Below, in pieces: positions 7,428 to 15,173 of a stretch of DNA of 49,815 nt. The position numbers and the translations under genes were made by a program. Source of the DNA: Microcoleus sp. bin38.metabat.b11b12b14.051. Its GTDB lineage: Bacteria > Cyanobacteriota > Cyanobacteriia > Cyanobacteriales > Microcoleaceae. The notes under the pieces are model-generated. The model ran no database searches. It was not told the origin of the DNA and worked only from the letters and a program-made list of their open reading frames with translations. The stretch's first letter is position 1, and every line of letters begins with the position of its first letter. The stretch is taken from the NCBI RefSeq assembly GCF_013299165.1, contig NZ_JAAFKD010000041.1:1-49815 (forward strand). The letters are read 5' to 3'.

Positions 7428-8393
7428 ATGTCACAGATAGTTCAAGTTCAACCACACGCATTAGTATTTGATACCGAAGAAATTAGGCTGATCAAATCTA
7501 CGATTCTTGACGAACGTGCCACCAATGACGAGTTAAAGCTGTTCTCGATGGTGTGCCAGAAAACAGGTTTAGACCCGTTCTCACGGCAAATCTACGGTAT
7601 CCGTCGCAAGGGTAAGCTAACTTTTCAGACCTCGATCGACGGCTACAGGCTTATCGCTGATCGCACCAACAAATACGCCGGCAATGACGAGGCAACTTTT
7701 GATGAGGGGTTGGATTTGTACCAGCACCTTACCAGTGGCCGCCATTTTCCCACTACTGCAACCGTAACTGTTTGGAAACTTTGCGGCGGTCAGCGTTGCC
7801 CATTTTCCGCCAGTGCAGCTTGGGCGCAATACGCCCAAGTCTTCAACGGAAAATTGGGCGAAAACTGGGAAAAAATGCCTCATCTGATGCTTGCTAAATG
7901 CGCCGAAGCTTTGGCACTTCGCAAAGCATTTCCTGCCGAACTTTCGGGAATGTACACCCGTGAGGAAATGCCCGATGAGGGTGCAGAAAATAACGTTACG
8001 CAGCAAATTCCTGAGATTAATAAGCCACAAGTTAAGCCCATCCCTGCTCCTGTTTCGGTTTCGCCACAGCAAGAGCAAGAGCTTGAACTATTGCATCCGG
8101 TGCAGCAGGCCATCGTGAAATTGAGGTGGACAGATAAGCAAGAAATGGATTGTCTGCTAGTTAATTTTGGCAAAAGTTACTTGACTGATTTGACCAATGA
8201 CGACTTGCTGGATTTGTTCGATTACCTCTGCAACTATAACGAGTCTTCGGAACACATTAAGCGCCTAGGATGGGATGCCGACAGAGGTAGAGAGCATCTC
8301 AGACTTCAATATGGGAAAGAAGCTCGCCATCTGCTAAATGCTACCGAGTTGGCTGAATTCGTGAATCATCTCAAGTTACAGGAGGCAAAATAA
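7428..8393 (+). CDS. RecT/Bet single-strand annealing protein
   Basis: This 321-residue protein is a phage-type single-strand annealing recombinase. The conserved N-terminal core is present: KLFSMVCQKTGLDPFSRQIY (about 37-56), a TSIDGYRLIADRTNKYAG segment and the MLAKCAEALALRKAFPAELS segment near 155-175. The C-terminal region is variable, as usual for this family, and may recruit partners. It anneals complementary strands during recombination-dependent replication. No exonuclease gene is visible beside it; instead the next gene, starting at the base after its TAA, is a UvrD-like helicase that could supply single strands. Confidence 0.9.
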   Translation: MSQIVQVQPHALVFDTEEIRLIKSTILDERATNDELKLFSMVCQKTGLDPFSRQIYGIRRKGKLTFQTSIDGYRLIADRTNKYAGNDEATFDEGLDLYQHLTSGRHFPTTATVTVWKLCGGQRCPFSASAAWAQYAQVFNGKLGENWEKMPHLMLAKCAEALALRKAFPAELSGMYTREEMPDEGAENNVTQQIPEINKPQVKPIPAPVSVSPQQEQELELLHPVQQAIVKLRWTDKQEMDCLLVNFGKSYLTDLTNDDLLDLFDYLCNYNESSEHIKRLGWDADRGREHLRLQYGKEARHLLNATELAEFVNHLKLQEAK

Positions 8394-11054
8394 ATGGACT
8401 TATCAGATTACCAGCAAGACATAATAGACTGGGCGAAAACTGGGAAAGGACACGGTTGCTGCAATGCAGTCGCAGGTAGCGGAAAATCTACCACCTTACG
8501 TTTAGTTGCTGAAGCTTTGGCCACTACGGATTACCTCAAAAATAGACTTGGTTACACACCTTCTGAAATCAAAATTTGCGTATTCGGCAAAGCTAATGCT
8601 ACCGATCTAATCGCCAAATTCGGCAATCAGTGGAAAGAATCAATCAGCACCTTGCACAGTGCAGGATGGAGCTTAATCAAGAGCGAATTGAAAATCACAA
8701 ATACTCAGGGGCTAGTCAAGAGCAATAAGTACAAGCAAATTGCTCAAGAATTAGGATTTATCGCCAGCCGTGGCAACTCTTCCCCTGAGTTGAGGCGGGA
8801 AGGTGCGATCGCAAAAGACGAGGATTTTGTCAAACTCTTAGACTTGGTGCGACTCACAAATTCCTACGTTAACGTCCTCGTCGTAGGCGGCTGTATTAGC
8901 CCTGAAACCGTGCAGGAACTCTGCCTGCATTTTGAAATTGCTGATATTTACGATTTTGAGAAAGTATCGCTGGCGCTGGCTAAGTGCATTATTCAGGGCA
9001 TCGGCTTAGCCAGCAAAGGTAAGTCCTTCGACTTCACCGATCAGGTTTGGCTACCGGTTCTCTGGGAATTATCCAAGCGTCCTTGGTTCAAACCCTACCA
9101 GTTCGTTTTGGTTGATGAATGCCAAGATTTGAATGCAGCACAGTTGGAATTAGTCAAAATGTTGGCGGGTTCCAATGGCCGGATTCTGGCAGTTGGCGAC
9201 CCTCGGCAAGCCATCATGGGTTTTGCCGGTGCCGACAACCGCAGTTACCAGAAAATTGTCGATCGCCTCGGTGCAACTGAACTACCGCTTTCGATTTGCT
9301 ACCGTTGCCCTACCTCGCATCTCGAATTGGTTAGTGCCAACTTCCCAAACATTCCGATTGAGGCTCCGATCGACGCAGTGGAGGGGAAGATTGAGAGCAT
9401 TGCCGAGAGCGATTTGTGGAGTGATAAGCCGTGCAAGCTTCAAATTGGGGACATGGTGCTCTGCCGAAAAACAGCACCGCTCGTGAATCTTTGCATCAAG
9501 CTGATTGCCCGTGGCATCGCAGCGACCGTCAAAGGAAGGGCGATCGGCGAACAGCTTAAAGCTGAAATTGAGGAAATTTCCAAGATTTCCGGCTTTCGGA
9601 TGTCTGCATTCAATAATGCTTTGGAAGTTTTCAGGAGTCGGAAAGCCCAAAAATACTCAGGACTGGATAACGAGGAACAGCTTGTTGAGGCGCTCAACGA
9701 CAAGATCGAAGCCCTTCAAGTGATCTATCAGTCGCAGCCGAACGCGACTTGCATCAAGGATCTCACTGACTATATTGACGGCTTGTTTTCTGATGAGAAT
9801 AGCCCCATAACTCTGAGCACCTGCCATCGGGCGAAAGGTTTAGAGGGCGATCGCATTTTCATCCTGAAGCCTGAAGATATGCCGATGGTGTGGAGAAATC
9901 AGCTTGATTGGCAATATGAACAGGAAGAAAATTTGTTGTATGTTGCCCTAACTCGTAGCAAATCAGAGCTTTATGTTGTCGGCAGTCCATCATGGCTTAT
10001 CAAGCCTGTAACCGAAGAAATTAAGACTGATGCCCTGATTTCTATGCCCGCAATTACCTTACACCAGCCCTGGGCTAGCTTGATTGCCCAGGGCATCAAG
10101 CAATTTGAAACCAGATCGTGGGGGACAACTTATAGGGGCAGGCTGGCTATTCATGCTGGGAAAAAATATGAAAATGACAATCGCTTACTTAGTCTTCTTG
10201 ACATCACTCAAGAACAAGTGGCGTTGGGGGCGATTGTGGCTTTTGTTGACTTAATTGACTGCATTGAGATAACCGAAAGCTTTGCCTCTCAGCAATCGGA
10301 TACTGAGTTAATGTCCGGTGACTGGAGCATCACCGAACCTGCTCGTTACGCTTGGAGGCTGGAAAATGTAGAAATTCTTGATTCCCCTATTCCTGCTACC
10401 GGGAAACAGGGAATCTGGAATTGGTGCAACCGCAACAAAATAGAGATAGTTGCTCAGCCTTCTCAGCCCAATGTGGCGGTGGCAGACATTGAAACTACCC
10501 ACAAATTAGCCGATTTAGAATCCACTATCGAACGTGGATTCGCGCAAGCAGCAGATGCGCTGCGTCAAATTCGAGACTTGAAGCTTTACGAAGAGTACGG
10601 CACTTTTGCCGACTACTGCGAGCATCGCTGGGGATTTAGCGATCGCTATGCTCGCAATCTTTTGAAAGCCTCAGAGGTTTTGACCAACCTTTCTATTGGC
10701 GGAACCAATGGTTCCGATTTGCCAACCAACGAACGGCAAATTCGTCCGCTAGCCAACCTCGAACCCGAACAGCAAAAAGCAGCATGGGAAGATGCCCGTG
10801 CTGAAGCTGCTGCTAGCGGCGAAAAAGTTTCCGGCAAGCACGTGGCGAATGCTGTCACGCGAAAAAAAACTGGCACTGGTGATAGCGAACGTCGCGCTGC
10901 TAGCTCTAAATCCCCAGTGATTCCTGCTGTCAACGTTGAGATTGTTGATAGCGCAGTGCTTCAAGTCGAGCAATCGCTGGCATCGCTAACTGATGCCGAT
11001 CTAAATCAGATTATTGATTTAGTTTCAGCCGAAATTCTCAAACGCAAAAAGTAA
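8394..11054 (+). CDS. UvrD-like helicase - ASCH - ParB-like fusion
   Basis: An unusual 886-residue three-part protein. Residues 1-545 are a superfamily 1A helicase: Walker A AGSGKST (27-33), Walker B DECQD in FVLVDECQDLNAAQ, motif III GDPRQAIMGFAG, motif V TCHRAKGLEGDRIF and motif VI LYVALTRSKSELY. Residues about 550-675 are an ASCH domain (LHQPWASLIAQGIKQFETRS and IWNW end), a PUA-like fold that binds RNA or modified nucleotides. Residues about 700-886 resemble the helical DNA-binding tail of plasmid ParB-like or phage proteins (TFADYCEHRWGFSDRYARNL). It starts right behind recT, so the two probably work together. The fusion could target the helicase to modified or structured DNA; that part is inference. 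Confidence 0.82.
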   Translation: MDLSDYQQDIIDWAKTGKGHGCCNAVAGSGKSTTLRLVAEALATTDYLKNRLGYTPSEIKICVFGKANATDLIAKFGNQWKESISTLHSAGWSLIKSELKITNTQGLVKSNKYKQIAQELGFIASRGNSSPELRREGAIAKDEDFVKLLDLVRLTNSYVNVLVVGGCISPETVQELCLHFEIADIYDFEKVSLALAKCIIQGIGLASKGKSFDFTDQVWLPVLWELSKRPWFKPYQFVLVDECQDLNAAQLELVKMLAGSNGRILAVGDPRQAIMGFAGADNRSYQKIVDRLGATELPLSICYRCPTSHLELVSANFPNIPIEAPIDAVEGKIESIAESDLWSDKPCKLQIGDMVLCRKTAPLVNLCIKLIARGIAATVKGRAIGEQLKAEIEEISKISGFRMSAFNNALEVFRSRKAQKYSGLDNEEQLVEALNDKIEALQVIYQSQPNATCIKDLTDYIDGLFSDENSPITLSTCHRAKGLEGDRIFILKPEDMPMVWRNQLDWQYEQEENLLYVALTRSKSELYVVGSPSWLIKPVTEEIKTDALISMPAITLHQPWASLIAQGIKQFETRSWGTTYRGRLAIHAGKKYENDNRLLSLLDITQEQVALGAIVAFVDLIDCIEITESFASQQSDTELMSGDWSITEPARYAWRLENVEILDSPIPATGKQGIWNWCNRNKIEIVAQPSQPNVAVADIETTHKLADLESTIERGFAQAADALRQIRDLKLYEEYGTFADYCEHRWGFSDRYARNLLKASEVLTNLSIGGTNGSDLPTNERQIRPLANLEPEQQKAAWEDARAEAAASGEKVSGKHVANAVTRKKTGTGDSERRAASSKSPVIPAVNVEIVDSAVLQVEQSLASLTDADLNQIIDLVSAEILKRKK
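10701..10715. repeat. Element palindrome GGAACCAWTGGTTCC, copy 2
   Basis: A perfect 15-bp palindrome with central A inside the helicase-ASCH gene, between the ParB-like helices and the C-terminal tail; it is read as GGTNGS in the protein. Confidence 0.85.
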
Positions 11055-11087
11055 ACCCTTGGGCTGTCGAAGTCACCAAGGGTTTAC
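11051..11087 (+). terminator. Stem-loop at the stop codon of the helicase fusion
   Basis: GTAAACCCTTGG (11051-11062) and CCAAGGGTTTAC (11076-11087) form a perfect 12-bp stem with a 13-base loop; the left arm contains the gene's TAA. No T-run follows, so it is more likely a transcript-stabilising or factor-dependent site than a simple terminator. Confidence 0.5.
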
Positions 11088-11124
11088 ACAGATTTATCGT
11101 CCTCGTTATCAGGCAAAGACAATT

Positions 11125-11334
11125 ATGAATATCATAATCGAACATCCTCAAGAGTTCAATCCTGTCGAGCTAATTCGTTTGGTGCAAGGTCAGACTTCGC
11201 TTACTTATCGCGAAATTGCGATCGCGTTTAGCTGCGAGCCCAACACCATAGCTAAGTGGATGTGCGGGGCCAAGAAACCTTCCAAAGCCTATCGGATATG
11301 GGCTGGAGAGTTAAAAAAGAAATGGAATCTATGA
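11125..11334 (+). CDS. Small HTH protein, 69 aa
   Basis: The ATG at 11125 (MNIIIEHPQEFNPVELIR) was chosen over a TTG at 11059 that lies within the preceding stem-loop. The product has a helix-turn-helix core, SLTYREIAIAFSCEPNTIAK then WMCGAKKPS, like small Cro or transposase-type HTHs, and a Lys-rich end. It is probably a DNA-binding regulator of the element. A terminator follows directly. Its target is not known; the AATCGATT iterons 55 bases downstream are one possibility. Confidence 0.65.
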   Translation: MNIIIEHPQEFNPVELIRLVQGQTSLTYREIAIAFSCEPNTIAKWMCGAKKPSKAYRIWAGELKKKWNL

Positions 11335-11353
11335 AGCTTCCCTAAGTCCATTG

Positions 11354-11384
11354 CCTCGCTGTTGTCAGCGGGGTATTTTTGTTT
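11354..11384 (+). terminator. Rho-independent terminator
   Basis: CCTCGCTG (11354-11361) pairs with CAGCGGGG (11366-11373) over a 4-base loop with one mismatch, followed by TATTTTTGTTT. It ends the replication unit just before the iterons. Confidence 0.7.
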
Positions 11385-11389
11385 ATGTG

Positions 11390-11419
11390 AATCGATTCTA
11401 AATCGATTCTAAATCGATT
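11390..11419. repeat. AATCGATT iterons, 11-bp period
   Basis: The 8-bp palindrome AATCGATT occurs at 11390, 11401 and 11412, one helical turn apart and joined by CTA/CT. Two more copies lie at 11483 and 11503 inside the following gene, 20 bases apart. Phased repeats of this kind are typical of operator, centromere or replication-origin iterons. The gene that starts 20 bases downstream encodes a possible DNA-binding protein, so autoregulation or partition is a reasonable guess. Confidence 0.7.
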
Positions 11420-11438
11420 CTTCTACTAAGTAACCATT

Positions 11439-11975
11439 ATGGAAGCTGAAACCCCAGTATTGATTGACGTTGAAGTCCAAAGAATCGATTACCCCGAATC
11501 AGAATCGATTGAGTGTTGGTACACAGCCGGACAAATTCAGAGCATTCTCGGACTCAACAAGGCGGCATTGCAGAAGGCGATCGCCAAGTTGACAGGCATC
11601 TACGATATCGAGCTTGAATCCTTGCGCCGTGGTAGCGCCAGAGCTACGGAATATTCCCAAATGGCTCTGGATGCAATTGAGCTATTAGACAGTGGCAAAC
11701 TTTCAGAACTACGGCGGTTGGTGGACAAAATTCCCGCCACAGCCCCTACATCTGAATCCTCTGCCATCGTTTTCTTAGGCCGGCATAACGAGATTGCCGT
11801 CACCTGTTCCAATGCCGCCGACAACAATCTCACTCAAATTAATTCCTTGAAATCTGGGTTGCTCAACAACTACCGCGAACTGGGGCGGACGCTGGGGCGA
11901 CAAGCCGCTGCTGAGGTGAGGCAGGGTTTTACAGACGAGGTTCGGGCCGGTTTAGCTAGTTTGCAGGACTCCTAA
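11439..11975 (+). CDS. Putative DNA-binding protein, 178 aa
   Basis: No family is recognised with certainty. Residues about 26-75 look like a winged helix or MerR/KfrA-like DNA-binding domain (WYTAGQIQSILGLNKAALQK), followed by a region ending in ALDAIELLDSGK and a helical C-terminus (LLNNYRELGRTLGRQAAAEV) fit for dimerisation. Its 5' end overlaps two AATCGATT sites and three more lie just upstream, so it could bind them and regulate itself, like plasmid partition regulators. It leads a unit of small membrane proteins and the ATPase. Confidence 0.55.
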   Translation: MEAETPVLIDVEVQRIDYPESESIECWYTAGQIQSILGLNKAALQKAIAKLTGIYDIELESLRRGSARATEYSQMALDAIELLDSGKLSELRRLVDKIPATAPTSESSAIVFLGRHNEIAVTCSNAADNNLTQINSLKSGLLNNYRELGRTLGRQAAAEVRQGFTDEVRAGLASLQDS

Positions 11976-12008
11976 TGTATTTCAAGGTCAAAGTTTGAGG
12001 GATTAAAA

Positions 12009-12224
12009 ATGATTGACGATGACAAAAATTTCGACAAATTCCTGGACAAAGTAGTGATTGGCGCCGCTATTATTGGCAGCACTCTTATCTTTGCAGTTGG
12101 GTATGACGCAGGACATCAATCTGCAAAAAAGGAAACCCAGCCGACAATAATTCACGGGAACGTGACTATCAACAACCACAGTAACAATTCAAATTCAAGC
12201 CAGCCGACTCCCCTAAAAAAGTAA
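12009..12224 (+). CDS. Small single-pass membrane protein, 71 aa
   Basis: An acidic/basic start of about 16 residues is followed by one transmembrane helix (VVIGAAIIGSTLIFAVGYDA, about 17-36). A polar tail rich in Asn and Ser follows (INNHSNNSNSSQP). No family is recognised. The Asn-rich segment resembles flexible tails of virion or envelope proteins, but that alone is weak. It lies upstream of the coiled-coil protein and membrane ATPase, and a short hairpin follows. Confidence 0.55.
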   Translation: MIDDDKNFDKFLDKVVIGAAIIGSTLIFAVGYDAGHQSAKKETQPTIIHGNVTINNHSNNSNSSQPTPLKK

Positions 12225-12243
12225 TCGACTGGCTCGCAAGTAA

Positions 12244-12261
12244 AGCCCCTAACAAGGGGCT
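12244..12261 (+). terminator. Hairpin after the 71-aa gene
   Basis: AGCCCCT (12244-12250), loop AACA, AGGGGCT (12255-12261). No T-run follows, so it may attenuate transcription or protect the RNA rather than stop transcription fully. Confidence 0.4.
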
Positions 12262-12288
12262 CCACCGCTCTCTAAGCAGAATTATATC

Positions 12289-12954
12289 ATGGTAAATTTT
12301 CGAGTAGCGCAAACATCAGGAGCGGGTCACGTGGCCCGCGAGTTCGGATACCACTCCGGGCCCCTCACAGCGGAGATGGTACACGAAGCTGCAAGAACAG
12401 CCAAAATTCTAGACCTTCAGAAACGGCTACGCACAGCCTATAACCGCCACGATGCCAAAATCAGAGCCAATAAGGTAGAAATCGAACGGCTAACTTTAGA
12501 AGCCATTGAGAATGGTTTGACTGACAAAGCTCAAATCGACAACTATGTGGTTAAGGCGATTGTGGCCGGCGCAAAGCATGACCAACACATCGTTAATCTT
12601 GAACAAAAACTTCAACACAAATTGGGCTTGATAAAAGTACAAAGTGCGTCAACCCAAACCTTGCAAAATGCAGACTTCCGACAACGGTTGTTGTTAATCA
12701 AAGCTAATCATCAGGCTAAGGGACGGATACAGCAGAACGGTTTTCAGCAGAACCTCAAAGCCATTCAAGCATCCCCGCAGCAAGCAATAGCCATGCAGAA
12801 TCGGCGCGCGGGTTTCAATGCTTACATCAACGCTCGTGACTTTGACCCCATCCCAGCCACAGCAGGCGGTTCGGGTGGCATGAGTCCTGTCGGTGCTGGG
12901 AATTCTAAGGGATTTTTAGGCGGTTTATTCGACTTCTTCTCAGGCAACAAATAG
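12289..12954 (+). CDS. Coiled-coil protein with Gly-rich C-terminus
   Basis: No family is recognised. This 221-residue protein has a long helical, probably coiled-coil region (about 35-165; HDAKIRANKVEIERLTLEAI), then Gln-rich helices, a Gly/Ser linker (TAGGSGGMSPVGAGNSKG) and a hydrophobic end (FLGGLFDFFSG). The layout suits a scaffold, an assembly factor or a peripheral membrane protein. It sits in a row with small membrane proteins and the ATPase. Confidence 0.55.
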   Translation: MVNFRVAQTSGAGHVAREFGYHSGPLTAEMVHEAARTAKILDLQKRLRTAYNRHDAKIRANKVEIERLTLEAIENGLTDKAQIDNYVVKAIVAGAKHDQHIVNLEQKLQHKLGLIKVQSASTQTLQNADFRQRLLLIKANHQAKGRIQQNGFQQNLKAIQASPQQAIAMQNRRAGFNAYINARDFDPIPATAGGSGGMSPVGAGNSKGFLGGLFDFFSGNK

Positions 12955-12963
12955 CAGTTTATT

Positions 12964-12986
12964 AGCGGGTCAAACTGCCCGCTTTT
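12964..12986 (+). terminator. Short terminator-like hairpin
   Basis: AGCGGG (12964-12969), 8-base loop, CCCGCT (12978-12983) and TTTT. It lies only a few bases before the next ATG, so it may also modulate translation of that gene. Confidence 0.4.
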
Positions 12987-12990
12987 CACC

Positions 12991-13458
12991 ATGTACCTAC
13001 CCGAGTTTGACTCTTCAGAATTCGATTATTTTAGTGCCAATGCACAAAGTGAACAGCTACCGCAGCAAGCCAAAACCCCAGAAGTTACCAATATCGAGCG
13101 GTTTTGGGCATTGACGGGAAACTGGGGAGAGTTTGGCAGTTACTTCGGCGCTGGTCTGTCTGCATCCCTCGTCGTGCGAGCGATTCCGGCTCTAATCCCG
13201 GCTGCTGTAATCCTCATCCCCGCCGCTTCTTTGGGCTTGGGCTTGTACGCGATTAGCGCCGATGGGCCCGCAAAACTTCGCAGCACTTTAATCTTGATTG
13301 CGATCGGGACTGCACTGCTAGCCGCTAACTGGGACGCTTGGCAAGCTTGGATAATTGCCAATTCTCAGTTACTCATTTTGACCTTTGCGTTGATAGTGAT
13401 TGTCCTCGGATTCGTAGTGGCACAAGTATGGAGCAAATTGAACAATGCTAATCAATAA
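12991..13458 (+). CDS. Membrane protein, 155 aa
   Basis: The polar N-terminal 50 residues are probably cytoplasmic. Three or four hydrophobic segments follow: about 58-85 (rich in Ala, Ile and Pro), 100-118 and 126-150. No family is recognised. It overlaps the start of the ATPase gene by 14 bases and is therefore very likely its membrane partner. Confidence 0.6.
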   Translation: MYLPEFDSSEFDYFSANAQSEQLPQQAKTPEVTNIERFWALTGNWGEFGSYFGAGLSASLVVRAIPALIPAAVILIPAASLGLGLYAISADGPAKLRSTLILIAIGTALLAANWDAWQAWIIANSQLLILTFALIVIVLGFVVAQVWSKLNNANQ

Positions 13459-14986
13459 GAATCAGGTGATTGTTTCTGGAATTTTAGGTTTGGGTTTGGC
13501 AGGGTTTGCAGTAGCAACAGCCCTACAATTTAATGACAGAATTGAGTACAGAATCAGCAACAGAATCGAATATGCCCCTGCATGGCTAGTGCCACCAAAG
13601 GCAGAATTTAAGGGCATAGAACGGGGATATGGCGGGGTCAAAATCTTGCTTTCTCTGCTGGCTACTGGGGGCATGGTAACGGTGATGCTCATCGCCCGCA
13701 ATGAAGGGGAACAGGAACCTATTCGGCAAAAGATTAAGGGATACCAGAAACAAGCTTATGAGTTTGGTTTTGCTGCTGAATCTGCCTACTCAATGGCACA
13801 GACTCAAATGAAATATAAGAAGCTTTTAGAAGCTGACGAGGTGGCTTTTGAGGGTGAGATTGAGACGGCATATTGTGAGTCTTTGGGCATCGACACCAGC
13901 CAACAACAGGCGGCGCTAACGGGAACCGCGACGCTCGACTCGACAACAAACCCCAGCGACAAAATAGAAGACGCAAAAGTAACAGCAATTGAACAGAATA
14001 AAGATAAATTACCCGTACTCATGAACTACCCCAGCGTACTGATTTACGGCGCTCCCGGCAGCGGTAAAACTACCTTTGCAGAAGAAGAAGTTAGCAAACG
14101 GCTAGCAGCAGGACACCGGGTAATAGTGCTCGACCCGCACGCTGCTTATGGCGCTTGGGAGGGCTGCGAGATAATTGGGGGAGGCATGAATTACTTTGCC
14201 ATTGATGCCAAACTGGAATGGTTCGCAGAAGAAGTTCGGCGACGCTATAAACGAATCGAAAGTGAACCTAACCCTACCTTCCAACCTCTAACTTTTGTGT
14301 GCGACGAATTCACCAATTGGGCGGGACGATGCAGTGCAGCGGGAGAATTTTTCCAATCTGCTTTGAGCGACATTCGTAAAGCCAAAATGTTCGGTTTAAT
14401 CGTCAGCCACACCCGGACGCTGGCGGGATTAGCCAACGCTGCTGGCATGGCAAAGCTGAGAGATGAAGCACTGCTTGAGATCGAATTGCTGGGGCAACAA
14501 TGCCCTCAAACTGGGTTAGCCGTGCCACGCTTTGAAGCACTTATTAAGCTACCAGGAGAGGCTTTGAATAATAGGAAATTAATCAAACTAGCCAAGCATT
14601 CAGCGCCACAAAATGTAGTGGCTGGCGATGTTCCCGACTGGAACACCCCTAATGCTTGGGAAACTCCTGGAACACCACAAAACACGCCAAAGGGAGAGTC
14701 GGAACAGCCCGGAACCCTTATGGAACACAGAGAACAGCTTTTGGAGATACTGGAACAGTTGCTAGCTGGAACAGCCGAAAAAGCAGTCTTCGCCGCTGAT
14801 TCGTCGCTGGAACACCAGGACAAACTGAAACTGGCAAGGCTTATTATTGACCAAGATTTGGGACTAGAAAAAACAATCTGGATACTGTGGGGTGTTCGGC
14901 GTGGGGGACGAAATCATGCGCTTTATGCCGAAGCGCGGGTAATGCTCGAAAGACTTATTAAAGGAGATGGAAATGGCAACAACTAA
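13445..14986 (+). CDS. Membrane-anchored FtsK/HerA-type ATPase
   Basis: This 513-residue protein has two N-terminal transmembrane helices (about 7-29 and 64-86). A linker follows, then a P-loop ATPase of the FtsK/HerA/VirD4 type: Walker A GAPGSGKTT (202-210), VLDPH (229-232), Walker B LTFVCDEF (282-289) and a later SHTRTL sensor-like motif. The N-terminal anchor is the layout of conjugative coupling proteins, DNA-packaging ATPases of membrane-containing phages and assembly ATPases of filamentous phages. The C-terminal 110 residues are an unassigned helical region. No relaxase or mating-pair genes are visible, so packaging or assembly is at least as likely as conjugation. It overlaps the upstream membrane gene and the downstream 48-residue gene. 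Confidence 0.75.
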   Translation: MLINKNQVIVSGILGLGLAGFAVATALQFNDRIEYRISNRIEYAPAWLVPPKAEFKGIERGYGGVKILLSLLATGGMVTVMLIARNEGEQEPIRQKIKGYQKQAYEFGFAAESAYSMAQTQMKYKKLLEADEVAFEGEIETAYCESLGIDTSQQQAALTGTATLDSTTNPSDKIEDAKVTAIEQNKDKLPVLMNYPSVLIYGAPGSGKTTFAEEEVSKRLAAGHRVIVLDPHAAYGAWEGCEIIGGGMNYFAIDAKLEWFAEEVRRRYKRIESEPNPTFQPLTFVCDEFTNWAGRCSAAGEFFQSALSDIRKAKMFGLIVSHTRTLAGLANAAGMAKLRDEALLEIELLGQQCPQTGLAVPRFEALIKLPGEALNNRKLIKLAKHSAPQNVVAGDVPDWNTPNAWETPGTPQNTPKGESEQPGTLMEHREQLLEILEQLLAGTAEKAVFAADSSLEHQDKLKLARLIIDQDLGLEKTIWILWGVRRGGRNHALYAEARVMLERLIKGDGNGNN

Positions 14987-15119
14987 AGAATTTGACTGGC
15001 AATTTATTCGGGGGCAACAAGCCTATCAGAAGGGAAAGCCAATAAAAGAATTGCCAACTCGCATCTCTCGCGCCGGATGGGAATGCGAAAAATATCAGCA
15101 CGAAAAGAAAATCAAATGA
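14973..15119 (+). CDS. Small protein, 48 aa, coupled to the ATPase
   Basis: A short frame starting MATTKEFDWQFIRGQQAYQK, with an excellent ribosome-binding site AAGGAG (14961-14966) six bases before the ATG. It overlaps the ATPase stop by 14 bases. The product is basic with aromatic residues and one Cys and has no membrane segment. No family is recognised. The ribosome-binding site and coupling make it a credible real gene despite its size. Confidence 0.6.
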   Translation: MATTKEFDWQFIRGQQAYQKGKPIKELPTRISRAGWECEKYQHEKKIK

Positions 15120-15173
15120 TGATTAAATGCTCCTGAACAAATACAAAAGCCACTCAATTTTAGGCATATAGAC

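Noticed and set aside
12009..15119. Conjugation system
   Set aside because: Only the coupling-type ATPase is present; no relaxase, VirB4 or pilus genes are seen in the window.
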